64,000 nucleotides of DNA from Cohnella lupini (GCF_003386205.1 NZ_QRDY01000005.1:62001-126000), one strand, 5' to 3'. Positions 44,873 through 55,896 are shown, numbered from the stretch's first letter. Numbers and translations: made by a program. The notes: a model not told the origin generated them from the letters alone.

Positions 44873-45811
44873 TTACCGCAATGCCTTGTGCAAGTTTTCA
44901 AGGTTCCGTTCGCTTAGCGAGAAGTAATCTTCTCCCGCTTGCTCTTGCTCGGGAGTTAAGCCTTCAAGCGGATTCAGTACCAATGTATCCACGTTCGCTT
45001 CGTCCGCGAGCGTTCTCGCCAATTGTTCGGATACGAGTTCCTCGAAAAAAATGTAAGGGATTTCGTGCTCTTTCACGAATCGCGAAATCTCAAGCAGATC
45101 CTGGGCGCGCGGCTCCGCTTCGGGCGACAAGCCCATGATCGCAATCTGATTCAAACCGTAATCGCGGCACAAATAACCGAATGCCTGATGGGATACTACG
45201 ATATCCCGTTTTTCGTACACGGCGAGTTCCTGCGCATACTTGGCGTCCAATTGAATCAACCGTTCGTTAAGCTCCGCATACCGAGCTTCGTAATTTGCCT
45301 TGTTAACCGGATCTGCGCTAACGAAAGCCTCCACAACGTTGGCGGCCATTACGATCGCGGATCGCGGACTCACCCAGGTATGAGGATCTACGCCAGAATC
45401 GGAGTGTTGTACCCCTTCCCCGTCTTCTTCGTTTCCGTGTATCAATTCGATCCCTTGGCTTGCCTCGATCGTCATGACTTGGCTGTCCGAGCCTAAACCG
45501 TGCAGAAAATCGTCGACCCATCCTTCAAGTCCGGCACCGTTATAAAGGAATACCCGCGCTTTGGATACGGCTGTCAGATCGCTGCTCTTCGGCGTCCATT
45601 CGTGGGGTTCAACCCCCGCCGCGATCAGATTAACGACGAACGCGTTATCCCCTCCGATTTCCTTCGCCAGGAAATAAAGCGGGTAGAAGCTGGTGACGAC
45701 GTTCAGTTTGCCTTCCGCTTGCCGGTTCTTCTCGTTTTTGCCGCATCCCGCGCTAAAAACGAGAGCTATCGAGCTTAACGTTATAAGTAAAAGTTTGGAA
45801 ATTTTAATCAT
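44873..45811 (-). CDS. znuA: Zinc-binding lipoprotein of ABC transporter
   Basis: A 312-aa cluster 9 solute-binding lipoprotein, lipidated at Cys23 (VFSAGC). Metal-ligand histidines are in VEPHEWTP, VDPHTWVSP and VVSHQAFGYL. Between the first two lies a loop with His, Glu and Asp (IHGNEEDGEGVQHSD), typical of zinc rather than manganese binders. It is the first gene of znuA-znuC-znuB with a possible Zur box upstream. Confidence 0.9.
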   Translation of the reverse strand: MIKISKLLLITLSSIALVFSAGCGKNEKNRQAEGKLNVVTSFYPLYFLAKEIGGDNAFVVNLIAAGVEPHEWTPKSSDLTAVSKARVFLYNGAGLEGWVDDFLHGLGSDSQVMTIEASQGIELIHGNEEDGEGVQHSDSGVDPHTWVSPRSAIVMAANVVEAFVSADPVNKANYEARYAELNERLIQLDAKYAQELAVYEKRDIVVSHQAFGYLCRDYGLNQIAIMGLSPEAEPRAQDLLEISRFVKEHEIPYIFFEELVSEQLARTLADEANVDTLVLNPLEGLTPEQEQAGEDYFSLSERNLENLHKALR

Positions 45812-45822
45812 CAGTTCTTCCC

Positions 45823-45860
45823 CTTAATCGTAAACATTTTTATTAACAAACCCGATTATA
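45823..45860 (-). promoter_or_regulatory. znu promoter with possible Zur half-sites
   Basis: The minus strand has TATAAT at 45855-45860. Downstream, the plus strand reads TTAATCGTAAACATTTTTATTA (quoted in part, 45824-45845): the left half AATCGTAA matches the Bacillus Zur box, the right half only in part. Confidence 0.4.
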
Positions 45861-45887
45861 TCCCCCTCCCCATTCGGTGTCAACAGA

Positions 45888-45927
45888 AAGACCCGTCTCG
45901 AAGGCATGGCTAGCCTCGACGGGTCTT
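45888..45927 (-). terminator. Terminator after the hybrid kinase gene
   Basis: A stem AAGACCCGTCGAGG against a mate with one bulge (45888-45927), ending TTTCTG on the minus strand. Confidence 0.7.
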
Positions 45928-45947
45928 GCGAATTCCCAGCATACTTC

Positions 45948-48578
45948 TTAGGATTTAAGATGACTTATCATAACGGAGATCAGGCTTGGCACGTGAATCG
46001 GTTTGCTAATATAATTGGAAGCTCCCGCTTCCAGGCATTTATTCTCGTCTTCCTTCATGGCTTTCGCCGTCACGGCGATTATCGGCACCTTAAGTCCTCG
46101 TTGTTCGCGAATCACTTGGATCGTTTCGTACCCGTCCATATCCGGCATCATGATGTCCATGAGGATATAGTCGAAAGAGTGCTCGGAAAGCTTCCGCAGA
46201 GCTTCGTGCCCGTCCCGCGCTACTTCAACTTGCATTTTGAATTCGGCTAAAGCGTTCGAGAGAGCGAGCAAATTGCGTTCGTCGTCATCGGCAATGAGAA
46301 CCTTCATCCCGTTTAATCTGTGCTCCAGCATTAAGTCCGCGAGGGATAGGATGGACGAGCCATTCTGGCGTTCATAATCCGCGTAACCCGCGGAGACCAG
46401 TTTATCGCCATGGGTTTTGTCGTCCGTTATTCCGCTACCGGTCTCCAAGAGCGGCAAGAACAGCTTGAATTCGCTGCCTTGTCCGACCGTGCTCTCGACG
46501 ACGATTCTGCCCCCCAGCAATCTGGCAAGCTGGTTGGAGATCGTCAAGCCTAGCCCCGTGCCTCCGAATTTGCGCGCGGTTCCTCCTTCCGCCTGAGTGA
46601 AAGCCTCGAATATCATTTCGTGCTGCGAGGCCGGAATGCCCCGGCCCGTGTCCTTGATCGCGAATACGAGCTCCGCTTTCTCCCATTCTTCCCGCGATAC
46701 TTGCGCGATCGTCAAGGTCACGCCTCCGCGATCCGTGAACTTGAATGCATTGGACAACAGATTCTTGAGAATTTGATGAACTCGGAAGACGTCGGATACG
46801 AACCATAGAGGCGCGTTAGGATCGATGACGATTTGGAAAGCAAGCGCCTTCTGTTCCGCCAAGCTAGTGAAGTAGCTTTCCATGGTGAGCTTGATCTCTT
46901 CCACGACAACCGGAGTCATCTCGATCTCCAGCTTGCCTGCCTCGACCTTGGACAAGTCCAGAATGTCGTTGATTAAATTCAACAAATCTTGACCCGCCGA
47001 GTGAATAGTCGTGACGTAGTGGATTTCCTCTTCATTAAGGCGATTGCCCGAATTACCCGCGAGAAGCTGCGATAAGATCAGCATGCTATTAAGCGGCGTT
47101 CGCAATTCATGCGACATGTTCGCAAGAAATTCGCTTTTGAAGTTCGAGCTTCTTTGCAAATCTTCGTTCAGGGCAAGCAGCTCGGTCGCTTGCGCGTTCA
47201 ATTCCTCCGATTGGACCTGCAGTTCTTCGTTCACCGTTTGGGACTCAGCGTACAGGTGCTCGATTTCCTTGCGCCTAGTGGCCGACTGAATCGTAACTCC
47301 AAGCATATTCACCATTTGCTCCAGCAGCTCGATGTTCTCCGTCGTGAATTCATGGAAGTGAGCCAACTCCAACACGGCAACGACTTCCCTTTCGAACTGC
47401 ACGGGAGCAAGCACTAGCATCTTCGGAGCCGAATGGCCGATTCCGGACTGAACCTGGGCGTAGCCTTCCGGAATGTCCCTAACGGTAATCCATTTGCCGT
47501 CTTTGGCGCATTGTCCGACAAGACCTTCGCCTACGCGGAATTCTTCCCGTCCGAGCATATCGGATCCCCCTGCGAAGGAAGCCGCTTTGATCAATTTGTT
47601 GCTATGCTGCTTGAGATAGAGAATCGCATAGGGAACCTCGAAGATGCTCGAGACGCGGCTGACGAACAGGTTGATCAATTCGTCGACCTCGTTCTGCTCC
47701 TGCAGCTCCTTCGACAATCGAGCGAGATGATCCTTGGATTGGTTCTGCCGCTGAACGGCGTCGAGCAATTCGTTCGTCGCCTTGCCCAATTCCCTGACTT
47801 CGTCTCGAGTTTCGATTTCGATTCTTTTGTCCAAGCCTTCGCCCGAGGAAGAAATCTGGACAATCGTTTCGGTTACCTGCTTCACCGAACGAACGATTCT
47901 CCCGGAAATGAACCAGCTGATCAGGAACGAGATCACGAATACGGCTAACCATGAAACATACAAAATGAAAATAACGAATTGATTGTTTTCTTTTAAGGCG
48001 GCGACGCGATCCTCGGTTAACGTTTGCTCGGTCGCCCGGAACGAATCGATCTGATTACGGATCGCGTCCACTTGCGTTTTTCCTACATTATTGAGGAAGA
48101 ACCGCTCGATTGCCGCCGTATCCCCGTTTTTTTGCGCATCGACTGCGTATTGTCCCGCCGTCTCTATCCACTTTAGGATGTTGGTACGGATGGCATCCAA
48201 GTTAGCTTGCTGATTGGGATTATCCGTTAACAAGGATCGCAAGGAGCCGTAATTCAGCTCCCAGGATGAAATCGCCGCATTGTAGGGCTCGAGATAATTC
48301 TCGTCTCCCGTAATGACGAATCCTCTCATACCCGTTTCCATGTCCAGCATTTGCTTTTCTATTAAGGAAATCAGTTGATGCACCTTGAAATCATGATCGC
48401 TAACGAAGGTGATCTCGTCCTGAAGGTCGCTATTTCTTGAAGATAAGACGGTTATCGCAATAAGCAGAAAAATCATGACGAGCATGTTGCCTAAGATGAT
48501 CTTCGTGCGTATCGATATTTTTCTTTGCGTATACAATTTGCTCCCCAACTTTCTCCCATATCTATATGTCTCTATCAT
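45948..48578 (-). CDS. CHASE3-HAMP-GAF hybrid histidine kinase
   Basis: An 876-aa sensor kinase. In order: one transmembrane helix (residues about 27-47), an extracytoplasmic CHASE3 domain (MLDMETGMRGFVITGDENYLEPY broken), a second helix near 205-225, HAMP, a GAF domain (about 310-450), a coiled coil, HisKA with the phospho-His in FLANMSHELRTPLNSML, an HATPase with NLLSNAFKFTDRGGV and GGTGLGLTISNQLARLLGG, and a C-terminal receiver with Asp in YILMDIMMPDMDGYE. No output regulator is adjacent. Its ligand is unknown. The ATG follows AGGTGAGTT. Confidence 0.93.
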   Translation of the reverse strand: MIETYRYGRKLGSKLYTQRKISIRTKIILGNMLVMIFLLIAITVLSSRNSDLQDEITFVSDHDFKVHQLISLIEKQMLDMETGMRGFVITGDENYLEPYNAAISSWELNYGSLRSLLTDNPNQQANLDAIRTNILKWIETAGQYAVDAQKNGDTAAIERFFLNNVGKTQVDAIRNQIDSFRATEQTLTEDRVAALKENNQFVIFILYVSWLAVFVISFLISWFISGRIVRSVKQVTETIVQISSSGEGLDKRIEIETRDEVRELGKATNELLDAVQRQNQSKDHLARLSKELQEQNEVDELINLFVSRVSSIFEVPYAILYLKQHSNKLIKAASFAGGSDMLGREEFRVGEGLVGQCAKDGKWITVRDIPEGYAQVQSGIGHSAPKMLVLAPVQFEREVVAVLELAHFHEFTTENIELLEQMVNMLGVTIQSATRRKEIEHLYAESQTVNEELQVQSEELNAQATELLALNEDLQRSSNFKSEFLANMSHELRTPLNSMLILSQLLAGNSGNRLNEEEIHYVTTIHSAGQDLLNLINDILDLSKVEAGKLEIEMTPVVVEEIKLTMESYFTSLAEQKALAFQIVIDPNAPLWFVSDVFRVHQILKNLLSNAFKFTDRGGVTLTIAQVSREEWEKAELVFAIKDTGRGIPASQHEMIFEAFTQAEGGTARKFGGTGLGLTISNQLARLLGGRIVVESTVGQGSEFKLFLPLLETGSGITDDKTHGDKLVSAGYADYERQNGSSILSLADLMLEHRLNGMKVLIADDDERNLLALSNALAEFKMQVEVARDGHEALRKLSEHSFDYILMDIMMPDMDGYETIQVIREQRGLKVPIIAVTAKAMKEDENKCLEAGASNYISKPIHVPSLISVMISHLKS

Positions 48579-48715
48579 AACTCACCTTTTTTGATATGAA
48601 AATGCTACAAACCTCTTTCCACACCTTCCCTAAAAACATCCATGTTCATGAAACGCATAAGAATTTCCATGCTGGGTAATGTTAGTTCGGTATCCAATCG
48701 AAAGGAGCGAAGAAC

Positions 48716-49156
48716 ATGCGGAAAATCTCTGATATTATGTCTACCGATTGCATTACGGTTTCGCCGCAAAGCAATATAAACGAAGCGGCGAAAATGATGA
48801 GAGACCATGATATCGGCTTCTTGCCGGTCATTGACGGCGGTAAGCTGATCGGAGTAGTGACGGATCGCGATTTGGTCGTTCGGGGGTATGCGAACGATCA
48901 ATCCGGCTCTTCTTCGGTAAAAGAAGTGTTATCCGGCAACGTTCGGTCTATTTCGCGGAATATGTCCATCGACGAAGCAGCTTCGTTGATGTCCGCCGAG
49001 CAGATTCGAAGATTGCCCGTCGTGGAGAACGGAGAATTGATCGGCATACTCTCCATAGGAGACTTGGCTACCCGGGATATTTTCGTTAGCGAAGCCGGTG
49101 AAGCGTTAAGTCAAATATCGGAGCAGGACGGTTCGCAGTCCAACTTTGCCCATTAG
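48716..49156 (+). CDS. CBS-domain pair protein
   Basis: A 146-aa protein made of two CBS domains (residues about 1-60 and 70-130), which commonly bind adenosine nucleotides. Segments are VSPQSNINEAAKMMRDHDIGFLPV split before DIG, then GVVTDRDLVVRG, and RRLPVVENGELIGILSIGDLA. AAAGGAG precedes the ATG. It resembles B. subtilis YhcV. It is divergent from the hybrid kinase gene, 137 bases away, and has its own terminator. Confidence 0.9.
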   Translation: MRKISDIMSTDCITVSPQSNINEAAKMMRDHDIGFLPVIDGGKLIGVVTDRDLVVRGYANDQSGSSSVKEVLSGNVRSISRNMSIDEAASLMSAEQIRRLPVVENGELIGILSIGDLATRDIFVSEAGEALSQISEQDGSQSNFAH

Positions 49157-49201
49157 GTAAAGTAGATCCATTTTGTAACGCATAGCGTCGGGTAAACGCA
49201 T

Positions 49202-49265
49202 AAAGAAACCGTTCATTCGTAAGTGGAGTTAACCAACCCCCTTACGAATGGAACGGTTTCTTTGT
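49202..49265 (+). terminator. Bidirectional terminator between CBS gene and metG
   Basis: A stem of about 20 pairs (AAAGAAACCGTTC.ATTCGTAAG at 49203-49223 with its mate at 49241-49262), T-rich on both outer sides, lies between two convergent genes. Confidence 0.85.
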
Positions 49266-49290
49266 CGATTTGGCCTTGAGCTCGGGTTAC

Positions 49291-51645
<2,355 letters not shown>

Positions 51646-51700
51646 CGCCAAAATATAACCGAACAGCTTCGAATCTGTCAAGTCCGCGAATCCGATCCCT

Positions 51701-51937
51701 TCAATTCGGCGATTTCGGAAGCGGAACCGGGTCGTAGCCCCCTCGGTGGAAGGGATGGCATTTGGAAATTCTGCGAACCGCCAAATAGGAGCCCTTCAAT
51801 GCGCCGTGAACCTCTATCGCTTCCAGCGCATACTCCGAACAGGTCGGCAAGAAACGGCAAGAAGGCGGCGTTAACGGCGAAATGACCTTTCGGTAAAACC
51901 GAATCGGGGCTTGCAGCGTAATTCGTACGATTCTCAT
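51701..51937 (-). CDS. yidD: Membrane protein insertion efficiency factor YidD
   Basis: A 78-aa protein of the YidD family, which aids YidC-dependent membrane insertion. It reads [20 protein letters not shown], then [20 protein letters not shown] and [14 protein letters not shown], all signature segments, with the three conserved Cys. The ATG overlaps the zur stop (ATGA), so the two are coupled. It lies upstream of the metG leader. Confidence 0.95.
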   Translation of the reverse strand: MRIVRITLQAPIRFYRKVISPLTPPSCRFLPTCSEYALEAIEVHGALKGSYLAVRRISKCHPFHRGGYDPVPLPKSPN

Positions 51938-52383
51938 CGGCGTTCACTGGCGACAGCGATGTCGTTCGAAGCCACTTTGCAGGAGCCGCAATAGCCGAAT
52001 ACTTCGAATTTATGCATAACGACCTCGAAATCTCCCGGAACGTCGGTTTCCGACATCGGACAGAAGCGGATCGGCGTCGTTCGTTGGCATTGCAGGCAGA
52101 TCATATGATGATGATGATGCAGCTCCTCGCAGCTCATCTTGAATTTAATTCCGTCTTCGAACATGATTTGCTCTACGATATTCATATCGGCCAATAAACG
52201 CAGATTACGGTACACCGTATCGAAGCTAAGCCCGGGGTATACGCGTTGCATATGCTCATAAACTTCCATGGGTGACAAGTAACCGGCGGCATCGTCGAAC
52301 AAATGGACCATCGTCTTTCGCTGTTCCGTGATCCGAAGCCCTTCCCGGGACATACGCTGCATGATTTCTTCAGTCGTTCCCAA
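51934..52383 (-). CDS. zur: Fur-family metal regulator, probably Zur
   Basis: A 149-aa Fur-family repressor. The winged helix includes [15 protein letters not shown] and [14 protein letters not shown]; a run of five His ([14 protein letters not shown]) and Cys pairs CLQC and CGSC make the structural zinc site. The family has Fur, PerR and Zur members. Zur is preferred because a zinc transporter operon lies 6 kb away and the PerR Asp pattern is not evident, but this is not proved. It starts with TTG at 52383 after GGGAGGG. Confidence 0.82.
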   Translation of the reverse strand: MGTTEEIMQRMSREGLRITEQRKTMVHLFDDAAGYLSPMEVYEHMQRVYPGLSFDTVYRNLRLLADMNIVEQIMFEDGIKFKMSCEELHHHHHMICLQCQRTTPIRFCPMSETDVPGDFEVVMHKFEVFGYCGSCKVASNDIAVASERR

Positions 52384-52545
52384 AAAGATCCCTCCCGTTT
52401 AGGCGATTATCCCTTAACTATGCAGGAAACGAGAGTTTCAGTCAAACAGTCGCAAGATGCGGGCGAGCCCTCTAGGCCTTAGAACAGTTCAAATAGGTAT
52501 TCTCCTCGTATACTGTAGCATATCCAGGAAAGGAGCTGATAGGCA

Positions 52546-52785
52546 TTGTCAAATTGTCCGAAATGCAATGATAAAGCGGTTTTCGATCCGCCGCAAACGG
52601 TATTCGAAGATTATTACCACCCCCAACAGGTGAACGTCATTCATCAGGTCAAAGTCGTTAGAAGACACCACTGCGTCCCGGTCTACTGCCACACGACGAC
52701 GGTTTCGGTAGAAGACGTCTATTGCGGCGATTTCGAGGGAAACAATCGCGGTGCGCAAACTTCAGCCTTAAGAAAAAAACGGTAA
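52546..52785 (+). CDS. CotD-like spore coat protein
   Basis: A 79-aa protein rich in His, Val, Tyr and Cys. It opens with a Cys pair (NCPKC) and continues FDPPQTVFEDYYHPQQVNVI and RRHHCVPVYCH, a pattern like the CotD family of inner spore coat proteins. It starts with TTG at 52546 behind AAGGAG. The genes next door are spore-related, which supports the call. The assignment rests on composition and pattern only. Confidence 0.55.
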   Translation: MSNCPKCNDKAVFDPPQTVFEDYYHPQQVNVIHQVKVVRRHHCVPVYCHTTTVSVEDVYCGDFEGNNRGAQTSALRKKR

Positions 52786-52804
52786 TCATTTGCCTCCCAA
52801 TCAG

Positions 52805-52846
52805 CTGCCCCGGCCGCGCGAACCCGACGCGCTCGGGGCAGTCTTC
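52805..52846 (+). terminator. Terminator after the CotD-like gene
   Basis: An 8-bp stem CTGCCCCG/CGGGGCAG (52805-52812 with 52834-52841) with short T-rich tail TCTTCGTT. Weak tail. Confidence 0.55.
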
Positions 52847-52855
52847 GTTATTCGG

Positions 52856-52908
52856 CATAAAAATGGCTATCCGAACGATCGTTGCCGATCGACTCGGATA
52901 GCCATTTT
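52856..52908 (-). terminator. Terminator after the 66-aa membrane protein gene
   Basis: A 15-bp perfect stem AAAATGGCTATCCGA (52860-52874) with its complement at 52894-52908; TTTTTATG follows on the minus strand. Confidence 0.82.
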
Positions 52909-52939
52909 ATCTGCATTTCATCTGCCGCGCGGCCTGTGC

Positions 52940-53140
52940 TTAAGAGAACCAAGTGTTGACCACCAGAATCATCCCGACGAACGAAAGCGCGGACAATCCC
53001 ATGTACATACCGCCTTGGCGTTTCTTTAATTGGAAAAACCGCAATACTCCCAGGCTCAGGAACGAACCTATCATCATAATGAAAATTACTCCCGTTACGA
53101 ACAGCCCTGCGGATACATCCTTGATATCGACCAAATCCAA
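52940..53140 (-). CDS. Small two-helix membrane protein, 66 aa
   Basis: A protein of unknown function with two transmembrane helices (LFVTGVIFIMMIGSFLSLGV and MGLSALSFVGMILVVNTWF) joined by a short basic loop (QLKKRQGG). It starts with TTG at 53140 behind TAGGGGG and ends before a good terminator, which supports it as a gene. Nothing in the sequence suggests a role. Confidence 0.65.
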   Translation of the reverse strand: MDLVDIKDVSAGLFVTGVIFIMMIGSFLSLGVLRFFQLKKRQGGMYMGLSALSFVGMILVVNTWFS

Positions 53141-53225
53141 AAAAATGACCCCCTAAAGCGGTTGCTCCTAGCCTTGCGTGCCTTTACGTAAACCGGCTTG
53201 TTGCTTTCTCTAGCATTATACCGAT

Positions 53226-53684
53226 TTACGACCGGATAAACAATTCGTATTCCGACTTTTCCGGTGGTCTGCGCTTAAAGCGAACGACAAGCAGCCTGTC
53301 TTTCTTCATCACGGCCTGGCCGGTACGGGCGTAGACCAAGCATGGCAGACGGACGGAACGCTTCTTGTCCGCGGGAAGACCGAGCAAACGGAGGCGATCG
53401 GAGGTCGCGAACAGCTGCAACTTGCTCATCTCTATCTCGGGTGAAAGCTTGATGGACACATGGACGAACTTGGCATCGTGCTTCGTTTCCGTTTGGATAC
53501 CTTGCGTATGGGCTCGGGCATCGGGTTTGGAGTGCTCGAGAATGTTTTTAACGTAATGGTTCAACCAGTTCGAGTCGCTGCCTTGATCCCAATTATCCAC
53601 TAATTTCCATGGTATATCTTTACCGAGCCACTTCTGGATATCTTTCCAATCCGGCAGCGGCCCGCTGTCAAAGAAAGAGCTCAC
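53226..53684 (-). CDS. Hsp20-like protein, GerT-like
   Basis: A 152-aa protein whose C-terminal half has the alpha-crystallin fold pattern (KFVHVSIKLSPEIEMSKLQL, then LRLLGLPADKKRSVRLPCLV). B. subtilis GerT is an Hsp20-like spore coat protein under sigma-K that influences germination, and the N-terminal Trp-rich part here (PDWKDIQKWLGKDIPW) looks similar in style. It is divergent from the gerP operon, consistent with a coat role. The family call is moderate; the GerT name is a suggestion. Confidence 0.55.
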   Translation of the reverse strand: MSSFFDSGPLPDWKDIQKWLGKDIPWKLVDNWDQGSDSNWLNHYVKNILEHSKPDARAHTQGIQTETKHDAKFVHVSIKLSPEIEMSKLQLFATSDRLRLLGLPADKKRSVRLPCLVYARTGQAVMKKDRLLVVRFKRRPPEKSEYELFIRS

Positions 53685-53802
53685 GACTTATCCCCCTACG
53701 TTAAAAATGGCGACGAGCTCATCGCCGCCCAGATTCTTTCTTTAGACTATGTCTGCAACTCTTTTCCTGTGCGCCGATTGCATCGGATTGCCGTAGAAAT
53801 GA

Positions 53803-53830
53803 ACCTCTGGGCATTCGCCTTCATACACTG
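53803..53830 (+). promoter_or_regulatory. Sigma-K-like promoter of the gerP operon
   Basis: AC (53803-53804), 17 bases, then CATACACTG (53822-53830) resembles AC-N16/17-CATANNNTA. It lies 36 bases before gerPA. The B. subtilis gerP operon is sigma-K dependent. Confidence 0.45.
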
Positions 53831-53865
53831 TTCCATGACCTCGATGCGAAGGAGTCGTTGTGCCC

Positions 53866-54102
53866 ATGCCTTGTATTGTTGGCAATGTCAAAATCCTAAG
53901 CGTAGGCAGTGCCGGCATCGTTCAGTTCGGGGATGCGATTCAAGTTTCTCCATCTAGCACCACCAAGACCTACGCCGGTTCCGGTTCTTTCCTGACAGGC
54001 GATTTGTCTAGAAGCAACAATGCCATCAGCGCGACGAATACGAACGATCCGGACGTTCAAGATTCCTCGGACAATACCATAGGCAACTCGGGGGTTATCT
54101 GA
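53866..54102 (+). CDS. gerPA: Spore germination protein GerPA
   Basis: A 78-aa spore coat protein of the GerPA/GerPF family. It reads VGNVKILSVGSAGIVQFGD, then TKTYAGSGSFLTGD and ISATNTNDPDVQD, a pattern closer to GerPA than GerPF. GerP proteins make the coat permeable to germinants. An ATG at 53866 and a GTG two codons earlier are both possible starts; GGAG is better spaced from the ATG by the family start MPxIVG. The stop overlaps gerPB by one base. Confidence 0.9.
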   Translation: MPCIVGNVKILSVGSAGIVQFGDAIQVSPSSTTKTYAGSGSFLTGDLSRSNNAISATNTNDPDVQDSSDNTIGNSGVI

Positions 54103-54317
54103 TGAATTGGAATATCCACCAAACGATTACGATCGGTCAGCTCCGGGTAGATGCAGTAACCAATTCGTCCGTCTTGCAAATCGGCAGCGCCGGCAATATT
54201 CAAGGCTTATCTCAGCTTTACAATTCGGGGGGATTTACCGATTCGGCTCCCCAGCTTAACGAATCGGGGGAAGATACCTCTCAATTGTCTCTCGTTCCGT
54301 TGCCGAATCCTACGTGA
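54102..54317 (+). CDS. gerPB: Spore germination protein GerPB
   Basis: A 71-aa protein of the GerPB family (NIHQTITIGQLRVDAVTNSSV then VLQIGSAGNIQGLSQLYNSGG, with S and V shared). Its ATG overlaps the gerPA stop (TGATG) and it is followed by gerPC. Residues after 50 are Ser/Asp/Glu-rich. Confidence 0.9.
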   Translation: MNWNIHQTITIGQLRVDAVTNSSVLQIGSAGNIQGLSQLYNSGGFTDSAPQLNESGEDTSQLSLVPLPNPT

Positions 54318-54331
54318 GAGAAGGAATTCCG

Positions 54332-54994
54332 ATGCAACAACCTTATATATGGAACGCTAATTACCAGAATCCTAGTCCGTCGCCTAACGCTCCTGATTGG
54401 CAGGCTTGGATTCAAAGGCTCTATGAGTCCGAATTGAGGCTCCAACAAATGTCGGCGCAGCTTGCCGACGTGCAGAAGCAACTGGACGACATCAAAAGCA
54501 AACCTCCGCTTCATATCGAATACCACTTCGACCAATTAAAGGTCAATCGCCTGGAAGGAACGCTAAACGTCGGAATATCTCCTCAGGGCATCTCGGGAAT
54601 CGAATCCTTGGAAACCCCGGACCCCTCATGCTGGAAAATCAATTCCGATCCGCCGGATGAAGCCGCGGTGCCTATTCGCAACCTGCAAGCTGAAATGTCG
54701 GACTATATGAAGACGAATTCCAACGCTGTTTTATTAGAAATGGAAAGACAATTCGGAGTTTCGCTAGACGAAGAACACCGTCGCAGAGTCGTAGACGACG
54801 TAGCGAAGCAATTGAACGAGAGAGTTCATTATTACGCCAGATCGTCCGATTATCCCGCTCAAGGTACAGAGGAAGAACGCGATAAGTGGAAGAATGCGAT
54901 AATCGAGAAAACGCGTCGCGACATTCGAGGCGCTTTCTCTGCCTATCTGAGCAATCAACGACAAGCTATGAAAGGAAGCGATACCGCTCCATGA
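54332..54994 (+). CDS. gerPC: Spore germination protein GerPC
   Basis: A 220-aa protein with a central coiled coil (LQQMSAQLADVQKQLDDIKS) followed by HIEYHFDQLKVNRLEGTLNV and GISPQGI, the GerPC hallmark. The ATG at 54332 has AAGGA upstream; a GTG at 54314 overlapping the gerPB stop lacks that. The C-terminal half is charged and helical. It is encoded between gerPB and gerPD, with ATGA overlap to the latter. Confidence 0.9.
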   Translation: MQQPYIWNANYQNPSPSPNAPDWQAWIQRLYESELRLQQMSAQLADVQKQLDDIKSKPPLHIEYHFDQLKVNRLEGTLNVGISPQGISGIESLETPDPSCWKINSDPPDEAAVPIRNLQAEMSDYMKTNSNAVLLEMERQFGVSLDEEHRRRVVDDVAKQLNERVHYYARSSDYPAQGTEEERDKWKNAIIEKTRRDIRGAFSAYLSNQRQAMKGSDTAP

Positions 54995-55212
54995 CAACGC
55001 CTATCAACCTGAATGTAACCAACGGCCCCGTAAGCGTAGGCTCTATCTGCATTCTTGGCGTATCCAGTTCATCATCTCTATTGATCGGAGATACCGAATC
55101 GCTGACGCTGTATTCTTATTTCGACACGCCGCCGGAGTCCGTTATCGTCGGTAATTTGGCCCCTCTTCCCTTACTTGAAGAAGAAGAATCGGAAGAACAG
55201 TCCCCTACATGA
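54991..55212 (+). CDS. gerPD: Spore germination protein GerPD
   Basis: A 73-aa protein (INLNVTNGPVSVGSICILG then SLLIGDTESLTLYSYFDTPPE) of the GerPD family, with an acidic tail. The ATG at 54991 overlaps the gerPC stop (ATGA). A longer frame from 54886 lies inside gerPC and is not coding. Confidence 0.9.
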   Translation: MTTPINLNVTNGPVSVGSICILGVSSSSSLLIGDTESLTLYSYFDTPPESVIVGNLAPLPLLEEEESEEQSPT

Positions 55213-55592
55213 GCATTCAATGCAGAAATACAACGTTGCTAAGACTTTTCGTCAATACCGTCAGTTCTTCCGGCATTGTTCAATTGGGAGATGTGAGCGA
55301 AACGTCCCAACGTTCTAAAGCTCTTGCCATTCAGAGAGCTATAGCCAACTATGAGGAAGATGAATTTCATTTCGCTTCCTACGAGTTGTATTATCTCCCG
55401 AAGAAAACGTTGCAGCCCTGCGTTCCGGTTAATTTCCAAAGCTGCGCTCCCTTGCCCAACATAAATATCGGGTTCGTCAGAGCGGTGGGCGTATCCGCTT
55501 CATCCATCCTTCGCGTAGGTTGCGGCGGGCCGCTTCGGGCGGAATCCAGAATCAAGCATATCCGGCAGTTCAATAACCGGGTCATTAGCTGA
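55209..55592 (+). CDS. gerPE: Spore germination protein GerPE
   Basis: A 127-aa protein of the GerPE family (VNTVSSSGIVQLGDVSETSQ... AIQRAIANYEEDEFHFASYE). It starts on the ATGA overlap with gerPD. The C-terminal half repeats the pattern VGVSASSILRVG. In B. subtilis gerPF follows; here the next gene is a YjcZ-like protein instead. Confidence 0.88.
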   Translation: MSIQCRNTTLLRLFVNTVSSSGIVQLGDVSETSQRSKALAIQRAIANYEEDEFHFASYELYYLPKKTLQPCVPVNFQSCAPLPNINIGFVRAVGVSASSILRVGCGGPLRAESRIKHIRQFNNRVIS

Positions 55593-55704
55593 AAAATACG
55601 GAATATCCGTCTACCCGGTACAAACGTACAGGAGTACCTATGCCCCCCGCCATATGCTGACATTGTGATTCGCCATCACAAACACAAAACGGGAGGTTTT
55701 CTAA

Positions 55705-55839
55705 ATGGGTTATCCGGTTGCGAACGCAGCAGCAGCAGGTTGTGGATGCGGACCTACACACGGTGGAGGCATGGGTGCGGCAGCTTTCGCTTTGGTTCTC
55801 TTCATTCTTCTGGTCATCATCCTACGCGCAGGCTACTAA
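55705..55839 (+). CDS. YjcZ-family sporulation protein, 44 aa
   Basis: A 44-aa protein. After a Gly/Ala/Cys/His-rich head (GYPVANAAAAGCGCGPTHGG) comes one hydrophobic helix (AAFALVLFILLVIILRAGY) at the C-terminus, the hallmark of the YjcZ/YwqJ-type small sporulation proteins. GGGAGG precedes the ATG. It lies 112 bases after gerPE with no terminator between, and may share or follow its transcription. Function unknown. Confidence 0.8.
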   Translation: MGYPVANAAAAGCGCGPTHGGGMGAAAFALVLFILLVIILRAGY

Positions 55840-55865
55840 TCGTTAGTGCTTGATTTCTGAACGGT

Positions 55866-55896
55866 AAAAAGCAGCCCCGTCCAATGGACGGGGCTG
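55866..55896 (-). terminator. Terminator after the PucR gene
   Basis: An 11-bp perfect stem CAGCCCCGTCC/GGACGGGGCTG (55872-55882 with 55886-55896) followed on the minus strand by CTTTTTACC. On the plus side no T run follows, so it may act mainly for the minus strand. Confidence 0.8.
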
